64,000 bases of DNA from an uncultured Paenibacillus sp. (GCA_937895345.1 CALAWP010000073.1:228053-292052); one strand, 5' to 3'. Counted from the stretch's first letter, positions 33,565-43,721 are shown. Program-made: numbers and translations. Notes: generated by a model from the letters alone, not told the origin.

Positions 33565-34134
33565 ATGAGCGAGCCTTTAAAACGAGCGGCATTGAGCGTC
33601 TTTTCCGAAAAAGGGTACGAAGGAGCTACGCTTGCTTTGATCGCCGATGAAATCGGCTTGAAAAAACAATCGATCTACGCGCACTACAAAAACAAAGACG
33701 ATTTGTTTCTGCAAGTGCTGAGGGATGCCTTCGACGTCGAATTGCACGCCTTGCAGGACTACATGAGGCAAAGCGAGGGCAAGCCGCTTCGCGAAATTTT
33801 GTACGGGGCGCTGCAAAATTACGCAACCCGTTATCGCGACGGCAGCCATCTGAAATTTTGCCTGCGAGCGTCCTTTTTCCCCCCGTCGCATTTGTTCGCC
33901 GAAGCGGATCGCTTCTGTCTGGATTTTTTGAATGAGGTGCAATCGATGTTCAGGAAACGGTTTGACGCGGCCGAGACCGAAGGCGAATTAGGGAAGGCGG
34001 ATGCGGCGACGGCGACGCTGGCGTTTATGGCGCTGATCGATGCCGTCTGCGTCGAGCTCGTATACGGAAGCGGAGGTCCGGCCGAAGAACGGCTGCAGGC
34101 GGCCTGGACCGTATACTGGAACGGAATTTGCTAG
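33565..34134 (+). CDS. TetR-family repressor, likely of the adjacent MATE pump
   Basis: 189 aa. HTH about 8-50: LKRAALSVFSEKGYEGATL, then ADEIGLKKQSIYAHYKNKDDL. The C-terminal ligand-binding domain is helical (FCLRASFFPPSHLF). ACGGAGGTG precedes ATG 33565. The MATE gene starts 50 bases downstream on the same strand, and a perfect palindrome lies just upstream, so a self-regulated repressor-pump pair is the simplest reading. Confidence 0.92.
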   Translation: MSEPLKRAALSVFSEKGYEGATLALIADEIGLKKQSIYAHYKNKDDLFLQVLRDAFDVELHALQDYMRQSEGKPLREILYGALQNYATRYRDGSHLKFCLRASFFPPSHLFAEADRFCLDFLNEVQSMFRKRFDAAETEGELGKADAATATLAFMALIDAVCVELVYGSGGPAEERLQAAWTVYWNGIC

Positions 34135-34184
34135 CCTATTATGCGTAATGGGAACAGACGGAGAAAAGAGGTTTAACGGCAGGT

Positions 34185-35558
34185 ATGCAACACGAGGAGA
34201 CTTGGAAACAAAAGTGGACCCGGTTATGGACGATCTTGTGGCCGATTATCGTGACGCAAGTGGGGATGTACGCCATGAATTTGGTCGATACGATGATGTC
34301 GGGGCAGGTCGGCACCGAAGACTTGGCCGGCGTCGCGATCGGATCGAGCTTATGGCTGCCCGTACTGACGGGAATTAACGGCATTTTGCTTGCCGTGTCG
34401 CCGGTCGTGGCGCAAATGATCGGCAAGGGCGAACGGGAAGGAACTGGACGGTTTGTCAACCAGGCGCTCTATGTGGCGGTTGTATTGTCGCTGCTCGTAC
34501 TTGCCGCGGGTGCGGCCGTCCTCGGTCCCGTTCTGGACGCAATGGGGCTTGAGGAACAGGTGGGGCATGTCGCCTACCATTATTTGCTCGGATTGGCGAT
34601 CGGGATCGTGCCGCTCTTCGCGGCCAACGTGCTCCGCAATTTTTTTGACGCGCAAAGCTTAACCGTCGTGACGATGTGGATTACGCTGAGTGCGGTACCG
34701 GTTAACGCGCTGCTCAATTATATGTTTATCTTCGGCAAATTCGGCGCTCCCGCCATGGGAGGCATCGGCGCCGGCTACGCGACGGCCGCCACCTATTGGC
34801 TGATGCTTGCCGTGACGATATGGGCAACGTTCCGCGTCGAGGCCGTTCGCGGCTACCGGCTGTTTGTGAAATGGGCCGCGCCTTCCTTGGCGGCTTGGAA
34901 GGAAATGCTGGCGATCGGCATTCCGCTCGGCTTGTCCATCTTCTTTGAAGCGAGCATATTTTCGGTCGTGACGCTGATGATGGGCGTCATGTTCGATACG
35001 TTGACGATCGCCGCGCATCAGATTGCGCTCAGCTTCGCGTCTCTGGTCTTTATGATCCCGCTCAGCATCTCGATGGCGCTCACCATTGTCGTCGGTTATT
35101 CCGTCGGAGCGGGACGGTTGAAGGACGCCAAGCAATACGGCATGATGGGAGTAGGCGGCGGAATCGGCTTTCTCGCTTGCTGCTCCGTGCTTATTTATTT
35201 TTTTCGGGAACCGATCGCTTTCTTGTACAACGACGATCCCGAGGTCGCGCGGCTGGCCGCTTCCTTTTTGCTTGTCGCCATCCTTTATCAAATTTCGGAC
35301 GCGGCCCAGGCTTCGCTGCAAGGCGTGCTAAGAGGCTACAAGGACGTACAAAAACCCTTTTTCATCGCCTTCGCGTCCTACTGGCTGATTGGCATCCCTT
35401 CCGGATACGCGCTTGCCTCGTATACGGAGCTGGGGCCTTACGGCTTCTGGGTCGGCATTATTATCGGCTTGACTTGCGCGGCTGTCGGCTTTATGGTCCG
35501 GCTCGTCCAAGTGCAGCGGCTGGCGGCGGGCGCCGGCGGCCGACAGCCTTCAACCTAA
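34185..35558 (+). CDS. MATE-family multidrug efflux protein (NorM type)
   Basis: 457 aa, twelve predicted transmembrane helices in two homologous halves. Family features: WPIIVTQVGMYAMNLVDTMMSGQVG in the first helix (split at residues 18-42), and the second-half repeat IGIPLGLSIFFEASIFSVV. Transports cationic drugs out in exchange for Na+ or H+. Start codon placement is approximate because the ribosome binding site is weak. It follows a TetR gene, with a strong bidirectional terminator after it. Confidence 0.92.
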   Translation: MQHEETWKQKWTRLWTILWPIIVTQVGMYAMNLVDTMMSGQVGTEDLAGVAIGSSLWLPVLTGINGILLAVSPVVAQMIGKGEREGTGRFVNQALYVAVVLSLLVLAAGAAVLGPVLDAMGLEEQVGHVAYHYLLGLAIGIVPLFAANVLRNFFDAQSLTVVTMWITLSAVPVNALLNYMFIFGKFGAPAMGGIGAGYATAATYWLMLAVTIWATFRVEAVRGYRLFVKWAAPSLAAWKEMLAIGIPLGLSIFFEASIFSVVTLMMGVMFDTLTIAAHQIALSFASLVFMIPLSISMALTIVVGYSVGAGRLKDAKQYGMMGVGGGIGFLACCSVLIYFFREPIAFLYNDDPEVARLAASFLLVAILYQISDAAQASLQGVLRGYKDVQKPFFIAFASYWLIGIPSGYALASYTELGPYGFWVGIIIGLTCAAVGFMVRLVQVQRLAAGAGGRQPST

Positions 35559-35580
35559 CGAATCCATAGCCAAACGGTTC

Positions 35581-35626
35581 AACAAAACCATCCTCTTCGG
35601 TCGGTCGAAGAGGATGGTTTTGTTTG
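35581..35626. terminator. Bidirectional terminator between the MATE gene and the histidine kinase
   Basis: A perfect 19-bp inverted repeat: AACAAAACCATCCTCTTCG (35581-35599) and its complement at 35606-35624, with A/T-rich ends on both sides. Confidence 0.92.
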
Positions 35627-35650
35627 ATTCAAGCGGCGGCAGAAACGGTA

Positions 35651-38600
35651 TTAATCGAGTGCGTTCCCGTCGAGGACGGGGATTTCGAACGACACCGTCG
35701 TCCCTTGGTTCGGGGCGCTTTGAATGTCAAGCCCGCGTCCATACAGCTGAACCAGGCGGCGGTGCGTATTGGCGATGCCGATACCCGCTTCCGGGTTCGT
35801 GGAAGGGCATAACAGCTGCGCGGCTTTGTGCGGTTCCATGCCGATGCCGTTGTCTTCTACCACGAATCGGACCGCGCCGGGCTTCGTTTGGATGCGGATC
35901 GTCAGCAAGCCGCCGCTCTCCCGGGACAGGAGGCCGTGCTTCACCGCATTTTCGACGAGCGGCTGAAGCGTAAGGGGAGTAATCTGGGCAATGTTGACCG
36001 TCTCCGCGTCCCATTTCACCGTCAGCCGTTCTTCAAACCGCTCTTTTTCGATATACAGATAACTTTTGACCAGCTCGATTTCCCGCTGCAGCGGCACCAG
36101 CCTGTCCATATTCAGAAAAGCGTAGCTGATGCGAAGATATGTCGTGAATGCTTCTCCGAGCTTTCTCATCTTCTCCGTGTCAATCTCGCTCAGCGCCATA
36201 ATGGAGTTAAGCGCGTTGAACAGAAAATGAGGATGGATTTGCGCCTGCAAATAAGCTGCCTCCATGCGCATGCGTTCGTCGACGGCGTTTTTGAGCGAAG
36301 CAAGCGACCAGACCCGGTATTTAAGCTCCGCGGCGTCCACCGGCTTCGTGACGTAATCGTTGGCGCCCGCTTGAAAGCCCGTATAGACGTCCGACGACTG
36401 GTTTCTCGCCGTCAGCAGCAGCACCGGCAGCTCCGCCAGCGAATAACGCTCCCGAATTTTTCTCGTCAGCTCGTAGCCGGACATGTCCGGCAGCATCACG
36501 TCGGAGACGATCAAATCCCACCGCTTCGTATGGAGCAGCTCCAACGCCGCTTCGGCGGAAGAAGCCGTCGTCACCCGGTACGACGCGTCGTTCAAAATAT
36601 TGGCGAGCACCTTCAAATTGACCGGGTCGTCGTCCACCGCCAAAATATAGAACGTGTCCGCCGGCGCCGAGACGGCGCGGGAAGGAGCGTCCGGCACCGG
36701 ATGGTGAGCCGGGAACGGTTCCGCAGCCGCAGCCGTTTCGTCCGCCGCGGCCGCGGAATTCGGCCGCGGCGGAGTATTCTTCAGCAGCGGCTGCCGCTCC
36801 TGCTCCAGGGCGGAGACGTCTTCGTCCGCAAGCGGGAGCCGGAAGCTGAACACGGAGCCTTGACCCGGCGCCGACTCGACATGAAGCTCCGAACCGTGCA
36901 GCTGAACGAGCTGCGAGCTGATTGTCAATCCGAGTCCGATGCCTCTCCCTCCGGCGTCGCTTCCGCCGCCGACTTCATAAGGCAAGAAGATGCGGCGAAT
37001 CGTCTCCTCGTACATGCCGCGTCCCGTATCCGAGACGAAAATGACGGCATATTCGCCATCCCGGCGAGCGGACAGCGTCACTTGCCCGCTTGACGTAAAT
37101 TTAAGCGCGTTATGCAGCAGGTTAAACAAGATTTGGACTACCCGCTTTTCATCGCCCATGACATAACCGATCGATTCCGGTATATCTGCCGCCAGCTTGA
37201 CCGGTCTTCCGTCGGTCATGTACCGCAGCATTTCGATGACGGCGGAGCCGACGGCTTGCAGCCGAAGCGGCGCGGGCCGAAGCGCGATCCGCTTTTCCTT
37301 CAGCTGGGCGATGTCGAGCAGGTCGTCCAGCAGATGCGACATTCTGCGGCTGATGCGGACGAGCAGTTTCAAGTCTTCCGCTCCGGCAGGGCTGAGCGCG
37401 GCCCGTTCCTTGTCCGCTACCCCTTGCGCAATGTTCATAATGCCGTGCAGCGGCGTGCGGAGCTCATGCGACGTATCGGCCAAAAACTGATCCTTCAGCC
37501 TGTCCTGCTGCAATAGGCGTTCGGTCAATTCCTCGTTTTTTCTCGAATGGCGGAAGTACCTTTTGAACCAGTAAGACGAAAAGCTGATAATCGCGATAAT
37601 AATATCGATCGGATAATACATGCTGCTGTTCGAAATGAATATGTTAAAAAACGCTCCCCATAATACGCTGGACATAATGCTTGTGGCGGCGAACAGCAAA
37701 AATAACGAATCCTTATCGTTGCGCACGGCCATCAGGGCGATATTGCGCAAGAACAAGGCGAAACAAAATAAATACATGAACGCAAACAGCTTAAATTTGA
37801 TCGTAGCGTAAACCAGGCTGATATCCGCCGCAAGCAGGAACAGCGTATAAGCGGCGAACGCTGCCGTAAAAGCCCGGAAGATCCAGCCTCCCTTGGCGCC
37901 CAGAAATATTCTGCTCATGACGAGGAACAGCATCGCCATCCATAGATAGGCGAGAAGACGCACTTTGATGTCCCATTCGTAGTCGAGGTGAATCCACTGC
38001 AGCAATATTTTGTCGTGGTCCGATACGATGGATACCGCGCAGAACAAGAGCAGCAGCGAAAATACGAGCAGTCTCTTTTCTTTGCGGCTGAAAAAATACA
38101 GAATGGCGGCATAAACGGCATGCAGCAGCAGAATCAAAAAAGTAGCCAGCTGGAAGCCGATCGAATACCAGCGTTCCGACTCGACGGCGCTCCTTGTGCC
38201 GAAGCGCACCGTTTTGACGATGCCCCCTTCGTAAGGATGCTCGAAATTGGATACGCGGATGAGAATCTCCAGTTCCCGGATGAACTTGGCGTCGGACGTT
38301 TCCGCCGTGTAACTCGCCGCTCTCGCCGCGTAACGGTTCGAATCGATCGAAGGCTGGCCGAGCCGAGCGACGGTTTGGCCGTTGATTTCGACTTCGGAGG
38401 AGGCCAAGATTTTTTGAAACCATAGGTTGTAAGTTTCGATGTACGGTTTCGCTTCCAAAGGATCGACCAGAATGCCGATATGTCCCGGAGCCGTAAGCGA
38501 AAGCCTTGTCCTCCGGCCATGCGCCGCTCCAGTTGCCGGGCACCTGAAGCAGCGCCTTCTCTTTTTCGTTCGTTTTCTCAAAGTCGCTCGAGCCGAGCAA

Positions 38601-38816
38601 GACGTCGGGATAGAACTCCCATTCTCCGTCCAGCGGAATGGTCGGCTGATTGTCGATGTCCCAGCCGCGCAAGTCGAGAACGCCGTCGACGACGGCGGGG
38701 TGGTCCGGAGAAGCGAAGATGGAGGACCACCACCATCTAAACGCCAGCAACAGGACGATCATCAGCAAAGTGAACAACAAGAGTTTGGTTATAGTTTGTA
38801 TTTGCGATTTCATCAT
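35651..38816 (-). pseudogene. Multi-module hybrid histidine kinase with a frameshift near 38474
   Basis: About 1055 codons in two frames. From 38816: a transmembrane start, an extracellular domain (IPLDGEWEFYPD, VPGNWSGAW), then the frame is lost after GSGTYR near 38474 and resumes in another frame at ILVDPLEAKPYIE. After that come about seven transmembrane helices (7TMR-DISM type), HisKA with DTSHELRTPLHG, HATPase (GRGIGLGLTIS), a receiver domain (VDDDPVNL, VSDVMLPDMSG), and a second kinase core of LytS type (HPHFLFNALNS) with its own ATPase. One extra base (or two missing) separates the frames, so the gene is either inactivated or carries a sequencing error. Start uncertain: no clear ribosome binding site. 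Confidence 0.85.
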
Positions 38817-38875
38817 GCACGAATATTCGACAAAGGTTGCGCCGTTTCCTTCTTGCGCGGATTCCAATATATGCG

Positions 38876-39553
38876 TTAATAAAGCGGCCGGCCGTGCCCG
38901 TACGCCGGCGAAGCGCCGTGTGCATCATAAGGGGCGAACGCGGGAGCCTGCCAGTACGGCTGAACAGCCGGTCCGGCATGCGAGTGTCCGTACTCCGGAG
39001 TGGGCCGGGTCGCGCTACAGCCGGCCGGCGGACCGATAAAGACCGTATCGCGAAGAGGAGCGAGCGCTTCCGCGATTTGTTCTTCGTTCAAACAGTAGGA
39101 GTGGGCGAAAATGCCGGGCGGCGTCAGCCGAAGCAGGTCGGAGCCGCCTATAAATTCGGGAACCGGCGCATCGAAGACGGCGAGCAGATGAGTATGATCC
39201 TCCGTTGCGATTTCATAATGCCACCAGCCTTGGGGCACGTTGGCGACTTGTCCCGGTTTCAGCGGAATATTCAGCAGCCGTTTCGTAAAAGGATTGATCA
39301 AAGACACGACGGCCGCTCCGGAAATGCAGTACACGAGCTCGGAGGCGTTCTGATGAATATGCGGCTCGACGATGTTGGAGGTGCTTAAATAAATATCCAG
39401 CAACGATACGTTGCCGAGCGTATTCAGCTGCCGTATGGACAATACGTTTATGAAATTGCGGCTGTCTTTCGTAAAAAACCGGTTGTTGTTCACATCGTCG
39501 AAAAATTGAGCGTCGGGCGACGCAAAATCGATAGGGGAACTCAAGCTTACCAT
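38876..39553 (-). CDS. Cupin-domain protein with Tyr/His/Pro-rich tail
   Basis: 225 aa. Single cupin barrel with metal-ligand region EPHIHQNASELVY and second motif PLKGQ-like LKPGQVANVPQGWWHYE (about residues 70-130). The C-terminal 40 residues are low complexity (PYWQAPAFAPYDAHG, PAYGHGRP), a style found in spore-coat proteins. Start at 39553 (MVSLSSPID) is preferred for homology; ATG 39574 is possible. It lies just upstream of the frameshifted kinase on the same strand. Substrate unknown; B. subtilis OxdD-like coat cupins are a possible comparison. Confidence 0.8.
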   Translation of the reverse strand: MVSLSSPIDFASPDAQFFDDVNNNRFFTKDSRNFINVLSIRQLNTLGNVSLLDIYLSTSNIVEPHIHQNASELVYCISGAAVVSLINPFTKRLLNIPLKPGQVANVPQGWWHYEIATEDHTHLLAVFDAPVPEFIGGSDLLRLTPPGIFAHSYCLNEEQIAEALAPLRDTVFIGPPAGCSATRPTPEYGHSHAGPAVQPYWQAPAFAPYDAHGASPAYGHGRPLY

Positions 39554-39692
39554 CCTCTCGCTGCCTATGGGCATTTGTCTCGTTAACCATCGTATGCGGG
39601 AAGGCGCAAGCGGTGATGACCGCCTTTCGATTGACAGGTTACGGACGGAGTGGTATCCTCTAGCGAACTAGCGAATAGATAGGGATGACCTC

Positions 39693-41078
39693 ATGATGAA
39701 TCGAATCCGAACAGCCGTGACGTCGGCATTGGACAGGCACTTGAGCGGAGAAACGATGAACTATAAGCAGATCATTGCGTTGTTTCTGCCGATCCTGGTT
39801 GACCAGCTGTTTATCGTCGGGCTGAATCTCGTCAATACGGCCATGATCAGCTCGTCCGGCGTATCGGCGGTGAGCGCCGTCAATATGGTCGATTCGTTGA
39901 ACCTGTTTCTGATCAACGTGTTCGTAGCCGTGGCGACCGGCGGAACGGTCGTAGCGGCCCAATATAAGGGCAGCGGTAACGGGCTGATGGTGTCGAAGGC
40001 CGCCGCAAGCAGCGTCGCGTCCGTCACTTTGCTGGCGGCGGCGATCGGCATTCTTATTGTCGCCTTGCACCATCCGCTGCTGCGGCTGTTGTTCGGCGCC
40101 GCGTCGGACGAGGTGCTGGACAACGCCAAAATATACATGATCGGCAGCGCCGTATCGTATGTCGGGCTGGCGGTCGTGCAGGCGGTATGCGGCGCGCTGC
40201 GGGGAGTCGGCAAGAGCAGGGCGTCGCTTATGCTGTCGCTGATCATGAACGTTTCCTATGTTGTTCTCAATATCGTATTTATCCCGCTCATGGATATGGG
40301 TGTATGGGGCATGACGCTTGCCGTCAACATTGCGCGTTATGCGGGGGCGGGCTGCGCTCTCTATTATTTGTTCAGGGTCGACGAGTCGTTCCATCTGCAT
40401 CTTCGCGACCTGTTCGCCGTTCCGTTGTCGATGCTGCGCAAAATTATGTTTATCGGCCTGCCGTTTGCGGCGGAGCAGATGTTCTTTAACGGAGGCAAGC
40501 TTCTTACCCAAGTATTTATCGTCGGACTTGGCACGTACGCCATTGCCGCAAACGCGATCGCCTCGACGTTGGCCGGCGTGCTCCAAATTCCGGCGGCCGC
40601 CTTGTCGCTGACGATTGTTACGGTAGTCGGCCAGTGCATCGGCCGAGGAAACGTGAGGGATGCGCGGAAGTATGTGCGGTCGTTCCTGTGGCTGGGGGCC
40701 GCCTTTCTGACGCTGGCCGGCATCGTTCTCCTGCCGTTGTACCCGTGGCTGGCAAGCTTGTTTCAGCCGCCTGCCGAGATCATCGACGATATGTTCTGGC
40801 TGCTGCTCATAACGGCGGTGGCGCAAGTTCCGCTTTGGTCGATCAGTTTTATACTGCCGGCCGCTTTAAGAGCCGCGGGAGATTCGAGATTCACTTCGGT
40901 AACCTCGATGCTGACGATGTGGCTGTTCCGGGTCGTCCTCGGTTATGTGCTGGGCATTGTGATGGGTCTCGGGGTGCTGGGCGTCTGGTTGGCCATGAAC
41001 TGCGAATGGGGCGTTCGCGGCGCGATCTTTGTATGGAGATACCGCGGAGACAAATGGTACAAGCATCGGCTAATTTAA
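39693..41078 (+). CDS. MATE-family efflux protein
   Basis: 461 aa with twelve predicted transmembrane helices and a 25-residue N-terminal extension. The first half has LPILVDQLFIVGLNLVNTAM and the second half IGLPFAAEQMFFNGG, the paired MATE repeats. It is not closely similar to the other MATE protein in this window (34185-35558) by eye and belongs to the YeeO/EmmdR-like branch. AGGGATGACC precedes the ATG. No regulator is adjacent. Confidence 0.9.
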   Translation: MMNRIRTAVTSALDRHLSGETMNYKQIIALFLPILVDQLFIVGLNLVNTAMISSSGVSAVSAVNMVDSLNLFLINVFVAVATGGTVVAAQYKGSGNGLMVSKAAASSVASVTLLAAAIGILIVALHHPLLRLLFGAASDEVLDNAKIYMIGSAVSYVGLAVVQAVCGALRGVGKSRASLMLSLIMNVSYVVLNIVFIPLMDMGVWGMTLAVNIARYAGAGCALYYLFRVDESFHLHLRDLFAVPLSMLRKIMFIGLPFAAEQMFFNGGKLLTQVFIVGLGTYAIAANAIASTLAGVLQIPAAALSLTIVTVVGQCIGRGNVRDARKYVRSFLWLGAAFLTLAGIVLLPLYPWLASLFQPPAEIIDDMFWLLLITAVAQVPLWSISFILPAALRAAGDSRFTSVTSMLTMWLFRVVLGYVLGIVMGLGVLGVWLAMNCEWGVRGAIFVWRYRGDKWYKHRLI

Positions 41079-41110
41079 TCCGGCAAAACGCGCATAATCG
41101 AATTTTTGCA

Positions 41111-41153
41111 ATAGAACAGCAACCTCGGAATGAGGTTGCTGTTCTATATTTTT
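41111..41153 (+). terminator. Rho-independent terminator of the second MATE gene
   Basis: Perfect 16-bp stem ATAGAACAGCAACCTC with GAGGTTGCTGTTCTAT around loop GGAAT, followed by a T-rich tract. The 239 bases from here to the HAD gene show no gene. Confidence 0.92.
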
Positions 41154-41392
41154 AGAGCGGCCGGCTGGTTTTGACCGGACATTTGTCGTCTGCCGCTCAC
41201 CCTCTTACCGATTGGCGGGCCATTCCGGCGAAGTATGGACGGGTGCAGCCGTACGACTCCGACTTCGTTTCTTTACGAATTCAACAACTGCTGTTAACGC
41301 TGAACAAATAAAAGCTCTATATGATGATGAAGGGAACGAAACATTATGACATCTATGAAGGAAATCCTACGCGAGGGTGAGGGAATGCTGGA

Positions 41393-42106
41393 ATGATTCG
41401 GTATTTGTGGTTTGACCTCGGCTATACGCTGGTGAGAACGAACCGGGAAGAGGTATACCAGAAGGTGCTGGAGCACGTCGGCGTCTATCGCAGTCTGGAA
41501 GAAATCGAAATGGCGTACCACCGGACGGACAAGCTGTTTATGCGCGAATACCAAGGCGTCTTGGGCAAGGACAGCAGGGCGTACATGCCATGGTATATCG
41601 GCGCGCTAAACTACGATCTGCGGCTAATGCTCCCGATCGAAGAAGTGATCGAGGCTCATCGGAAGCTGGCCAGCGGCCATCCGGTCCGGTGGAAAGCCAT
41701 TGAAGGCGCCAAAGAAACGTTGCGCGAGCTGAGAAGGCTCGGTTACCGGCTCGGCTTGATTTCCAATTGGGACGCGACGGCCAGAGACGTGCTGGCGGAC
41801 AACGGGCTTGACGAGGTACTGGATGAAATCGTCATTTCCTCGGAGGCGGGAATCGAGAAACCCGATCCGGCCATATTCAGGCTGGCACTGGAGAAGGGAG
41901 GAGTATCGCCCAATCAATCGCTGTATATCGGCGACAACTATTATGACGATGTCGTAGGCAGCCGGAAGGCCGGCATACATTGCCTCCTTATTAATCCTTA
42001 CGGCGATTGCGGCGTGGAAGAACTGTCATACCGGCCCCTGATCCGGGGCATTCAGGATGTGCCCGGCTACTTGGGCCATCGTGCGGCAAGTATGAAAGTC
42101 AATTAA
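41393..42106 (+). CDS. HAD-superfamily hydrolase, first gene of the RpiR/Opp cluster
   Basis: 237 aa. Motif I is FDLGYTL with nucleophile Asp8; the usual second Asp (position 10) is Gly. Motif II is LISNWD, motif III Lys is in GIEKPDP, and motif IV is IGDNYYDDVVGS. The cap is a C1 helical insert (residues 15-95). The missing acid argues against a standard phosphatase mechanism, although such FDLG-type HADs exist. It may act on the substrate brought in by the transporter downstream. The next gene starts 14 bases after its stop. Confidence 0.9.
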   Translation: MIRYLWFDLGYTLVRTNREEVYQKVLEHVGVYRSLEEIEMAYHRTDKLFMREYQGVLGKDSRAYMPWYIGALNYDLRLMLPIEEVIEAHRKLASGHPVRWKAIEGAKETLRELRRLGYRLGLISNWDATARDVLADNGLDEVLDEIVISSEAGIEKPDPAIFRLALEKGGVSPNQSLYIGDNYYDDVVGSRKAGIHCLLINPYGDCGVEELSYRPLIRGIQDVPGYLGHRAASMKVN

Positions 42107-42120
42107 TTGGGGAGATGGCG

Positions 42121-42966
42121 ATGTCGACGTTTGCGGAAAAACTGCAAAACCATTTCGACGCGCTCAGCGTCGGCCAAAAGAAAGTTGCGCATTACATTCA
42201 AAACAATATGAATGACGCCGTGATGCAATCGGCGAGCAAGATCGCCTTGAAATCGGGCGTCAGCGAAGCGACGGTTCACCGGCTGGCGCAAGCTTTATCC
42301 TATCGAAGCTTCACGAACATGCTTTCGGAGCTGAGGCAATATGTGCTGAAGGATCAGCGCGCCGTGCGCAATTTTGTTCACAAGACAAGCCATCAGGAGG
42401 AATCCTGGCTCGAGAAGCATTATTTGCAGGAGATCGACAATTTGCACGAGACGATGGCTCGTACGGACCGGCTGCAAATCAATCAGGCTGCCGGCATGCT
42501 GCTGCAAGCCGATCGAATCTGGATCGCCGGCTGGCGGATGGGCTTGTCCGTCTCGTCGTTTTTCAGCTTCGTCCTGAAATATATGCTGGGCAACTGCGAG
42601 TTGATTCCACAAGGAGGTGTTGCGGAATACGCGACTTATATTAAACCGAACGATGCGGTATTCGCATGCGGCTTTCCGCGTTATTGCTCCCGGACGCTTA
42701 AAGTGGCGGCCATGGCCAAGGAGGAAGGGGCCAAAGTTATCGCGCTCACCGATTCCGAGCTGTCGCCCTTCGCGAAACTGGCCGATCTGTCGCTGTACGC
42801 GGCAAACAAATCGACGGGTTTTCTCGATTCGTATACGGCGTCGCTGTCGGTCGTAAATGCGCTCATAAATGAAATCTCTTATTTGGACAATGCTCGCGTA
42901 AAAACCAATATTGAAAAGATGGAAATGATGTTCAAGGCGTTTCAGGACAACTTTGAGTGGAAGTAA
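42121..42966 (+). CDS. RpiR-family regulator (HTH_6 plus SIS domain)
   Basis: 281 aa. N-terminal HTH (about 1-75): SVGQKKVAHYIQNNM, SASKIALKSGVSEATVHRLAQAL. The SIS sugar-phosphate-binding domain follows (about 125-260): RIWIAGWRMGLSVSSFF, NDAVFACGFPRYCSRTLKVA, AKVIALTDSELSPFAKLAD. RpiR proteins sense phosphosugars and control their catabolic genes. ATG 42121 is chosen over 42115 because GGGGAG then lies at a 6-base spacing. Embedded in the cluster, so it most likely controls it. Confidence 0.94.
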   Translation: MSTFAEKLQNHFDALSVGQKKVAHYIQNNMNDAVMQSASKIALKSGVSEATVHRLAQALSYRSFTNMLSELRQYVLKDQRAVRNFVHKTSHQEESWLEKHYLQEIDNLHETMARTDRLQINQAAGMLLQADRIWIAGWRMGLSVSSFFSFVLKYMLGNCELIPQGGVAEYATYIKPNDAVFACGFPRYCSRTLKVAAMAKEEGAKVIALTDSELSPFAKLADLSLYAANKSTGFLDSYTASLSVVNALINEISYLDNARVKTNIEKMEMMFKAFQDNFEWK

Positions 42967-42986
42967 CCGTTGGAAAGGGTCGTTAG

Positions 42987-43721
42987 ATGGATATTACGGT
43001 AATCGGTTATTGGGGGGCTTACCCTGAACGAGACGAAGCGACATCGGGATACTTGGTGGAATGCGGCGCCACGAAAATATTGCTGGATTGCGGCAGCGGC
43101 GTGCTGTCCAAGCTGCAGAACTACTGCGCGATCGAGGAGCTGGACGCTGTAGTCATAACGCATACGCACGCAGACCATATCGCGGATGCGTTCAGTCTGG
43201 AATTTGCCGTTCTCGTGCTCTCGCAGCTGGGAAAGCGAAAGAAACCGCTGGATTACTACGTATACGGCGAGAATCTCGAGCGGCTGCCGTTTCAATTTCC
43301 CGACCATGCGCGCGTTCATCCGATACGGATCGGGGAGCGGCTGTCGATCGGCGAGACAAGGCTCGACTTTTCGGCCAACGTTCACGATGTGCCGTGCTGC
43401 GCGGTCCGGGTGACGTCGGACACCGGCCGAACACTGGTATATTCCGGGGATACTGGCTACTGCAATAATATTGTCGAATTGTCACGGTCCGCCGATGCGC
43501 TGCTGCTCGAATGCAGCTTCTACGATTGGCAGAAGGGCGTCATGAACGGCCATCTGACGGCCGGCGAAGCGGGAGAAATCGCCGCGTTGGCCGAAGCCGG
43601 GCAATTGGTGCTGACCCATCTGCCCCACTACGGCGAGCATCGGCAGCTGATTCATGAAGCGTCAAGGCAATATGAGGGATGGATACGATTGGCATACAGC
43701 GGCATGAAAATCAAGATTTAA
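42987..43721 (+). CDS. Metallo-beta-lactamase-fold hydrolase (YhfI-like)
   Basis: 244 aa. Metal site: THTHADH (HxHxDH), a His in ANVHDVPC, Asp in YSGDTGYC and His in THLPHYG, all the ligands of a two-metal RNase Z/cyclic phosphodiesterase-type site. The N-terminus ITVIGYWGAYPERDEATSGY resembles B. subtilis YhfI. Related enzymes cut phosphodiesters. Placement between the regulator and the transporter suggests it processes the imported compound. Confidence 0.9.
   Translation: MDITVIGYWGAYPERDEATSGYLVECGATKILLDCGSGVLSKLQNYCAIEELDAVVITHTHADHIADAFSLEFAVLVLSQLGKRKKPLDYYVYGENLERLPFQFPDHARVHPIRIGERLSIGETRLDFSANVHDVPCCAVRVTSDTGRTLVYSGDTGYCNNIVELSRSADALLLECSFYDWQKGVMNGHLTAGEAGEIAALAEAGQLVLTHLPHYGEHRQLIHEASRQYEGWIRLAYSGMKIKI

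Noticed and set aside
39660..40826. A 388-codon minus-strand frame opposite the second MATE gene
   Set aside because: Very Arg/Gln/His-rich with no motif; the plus strand encodes a clear 12-helix transporter.
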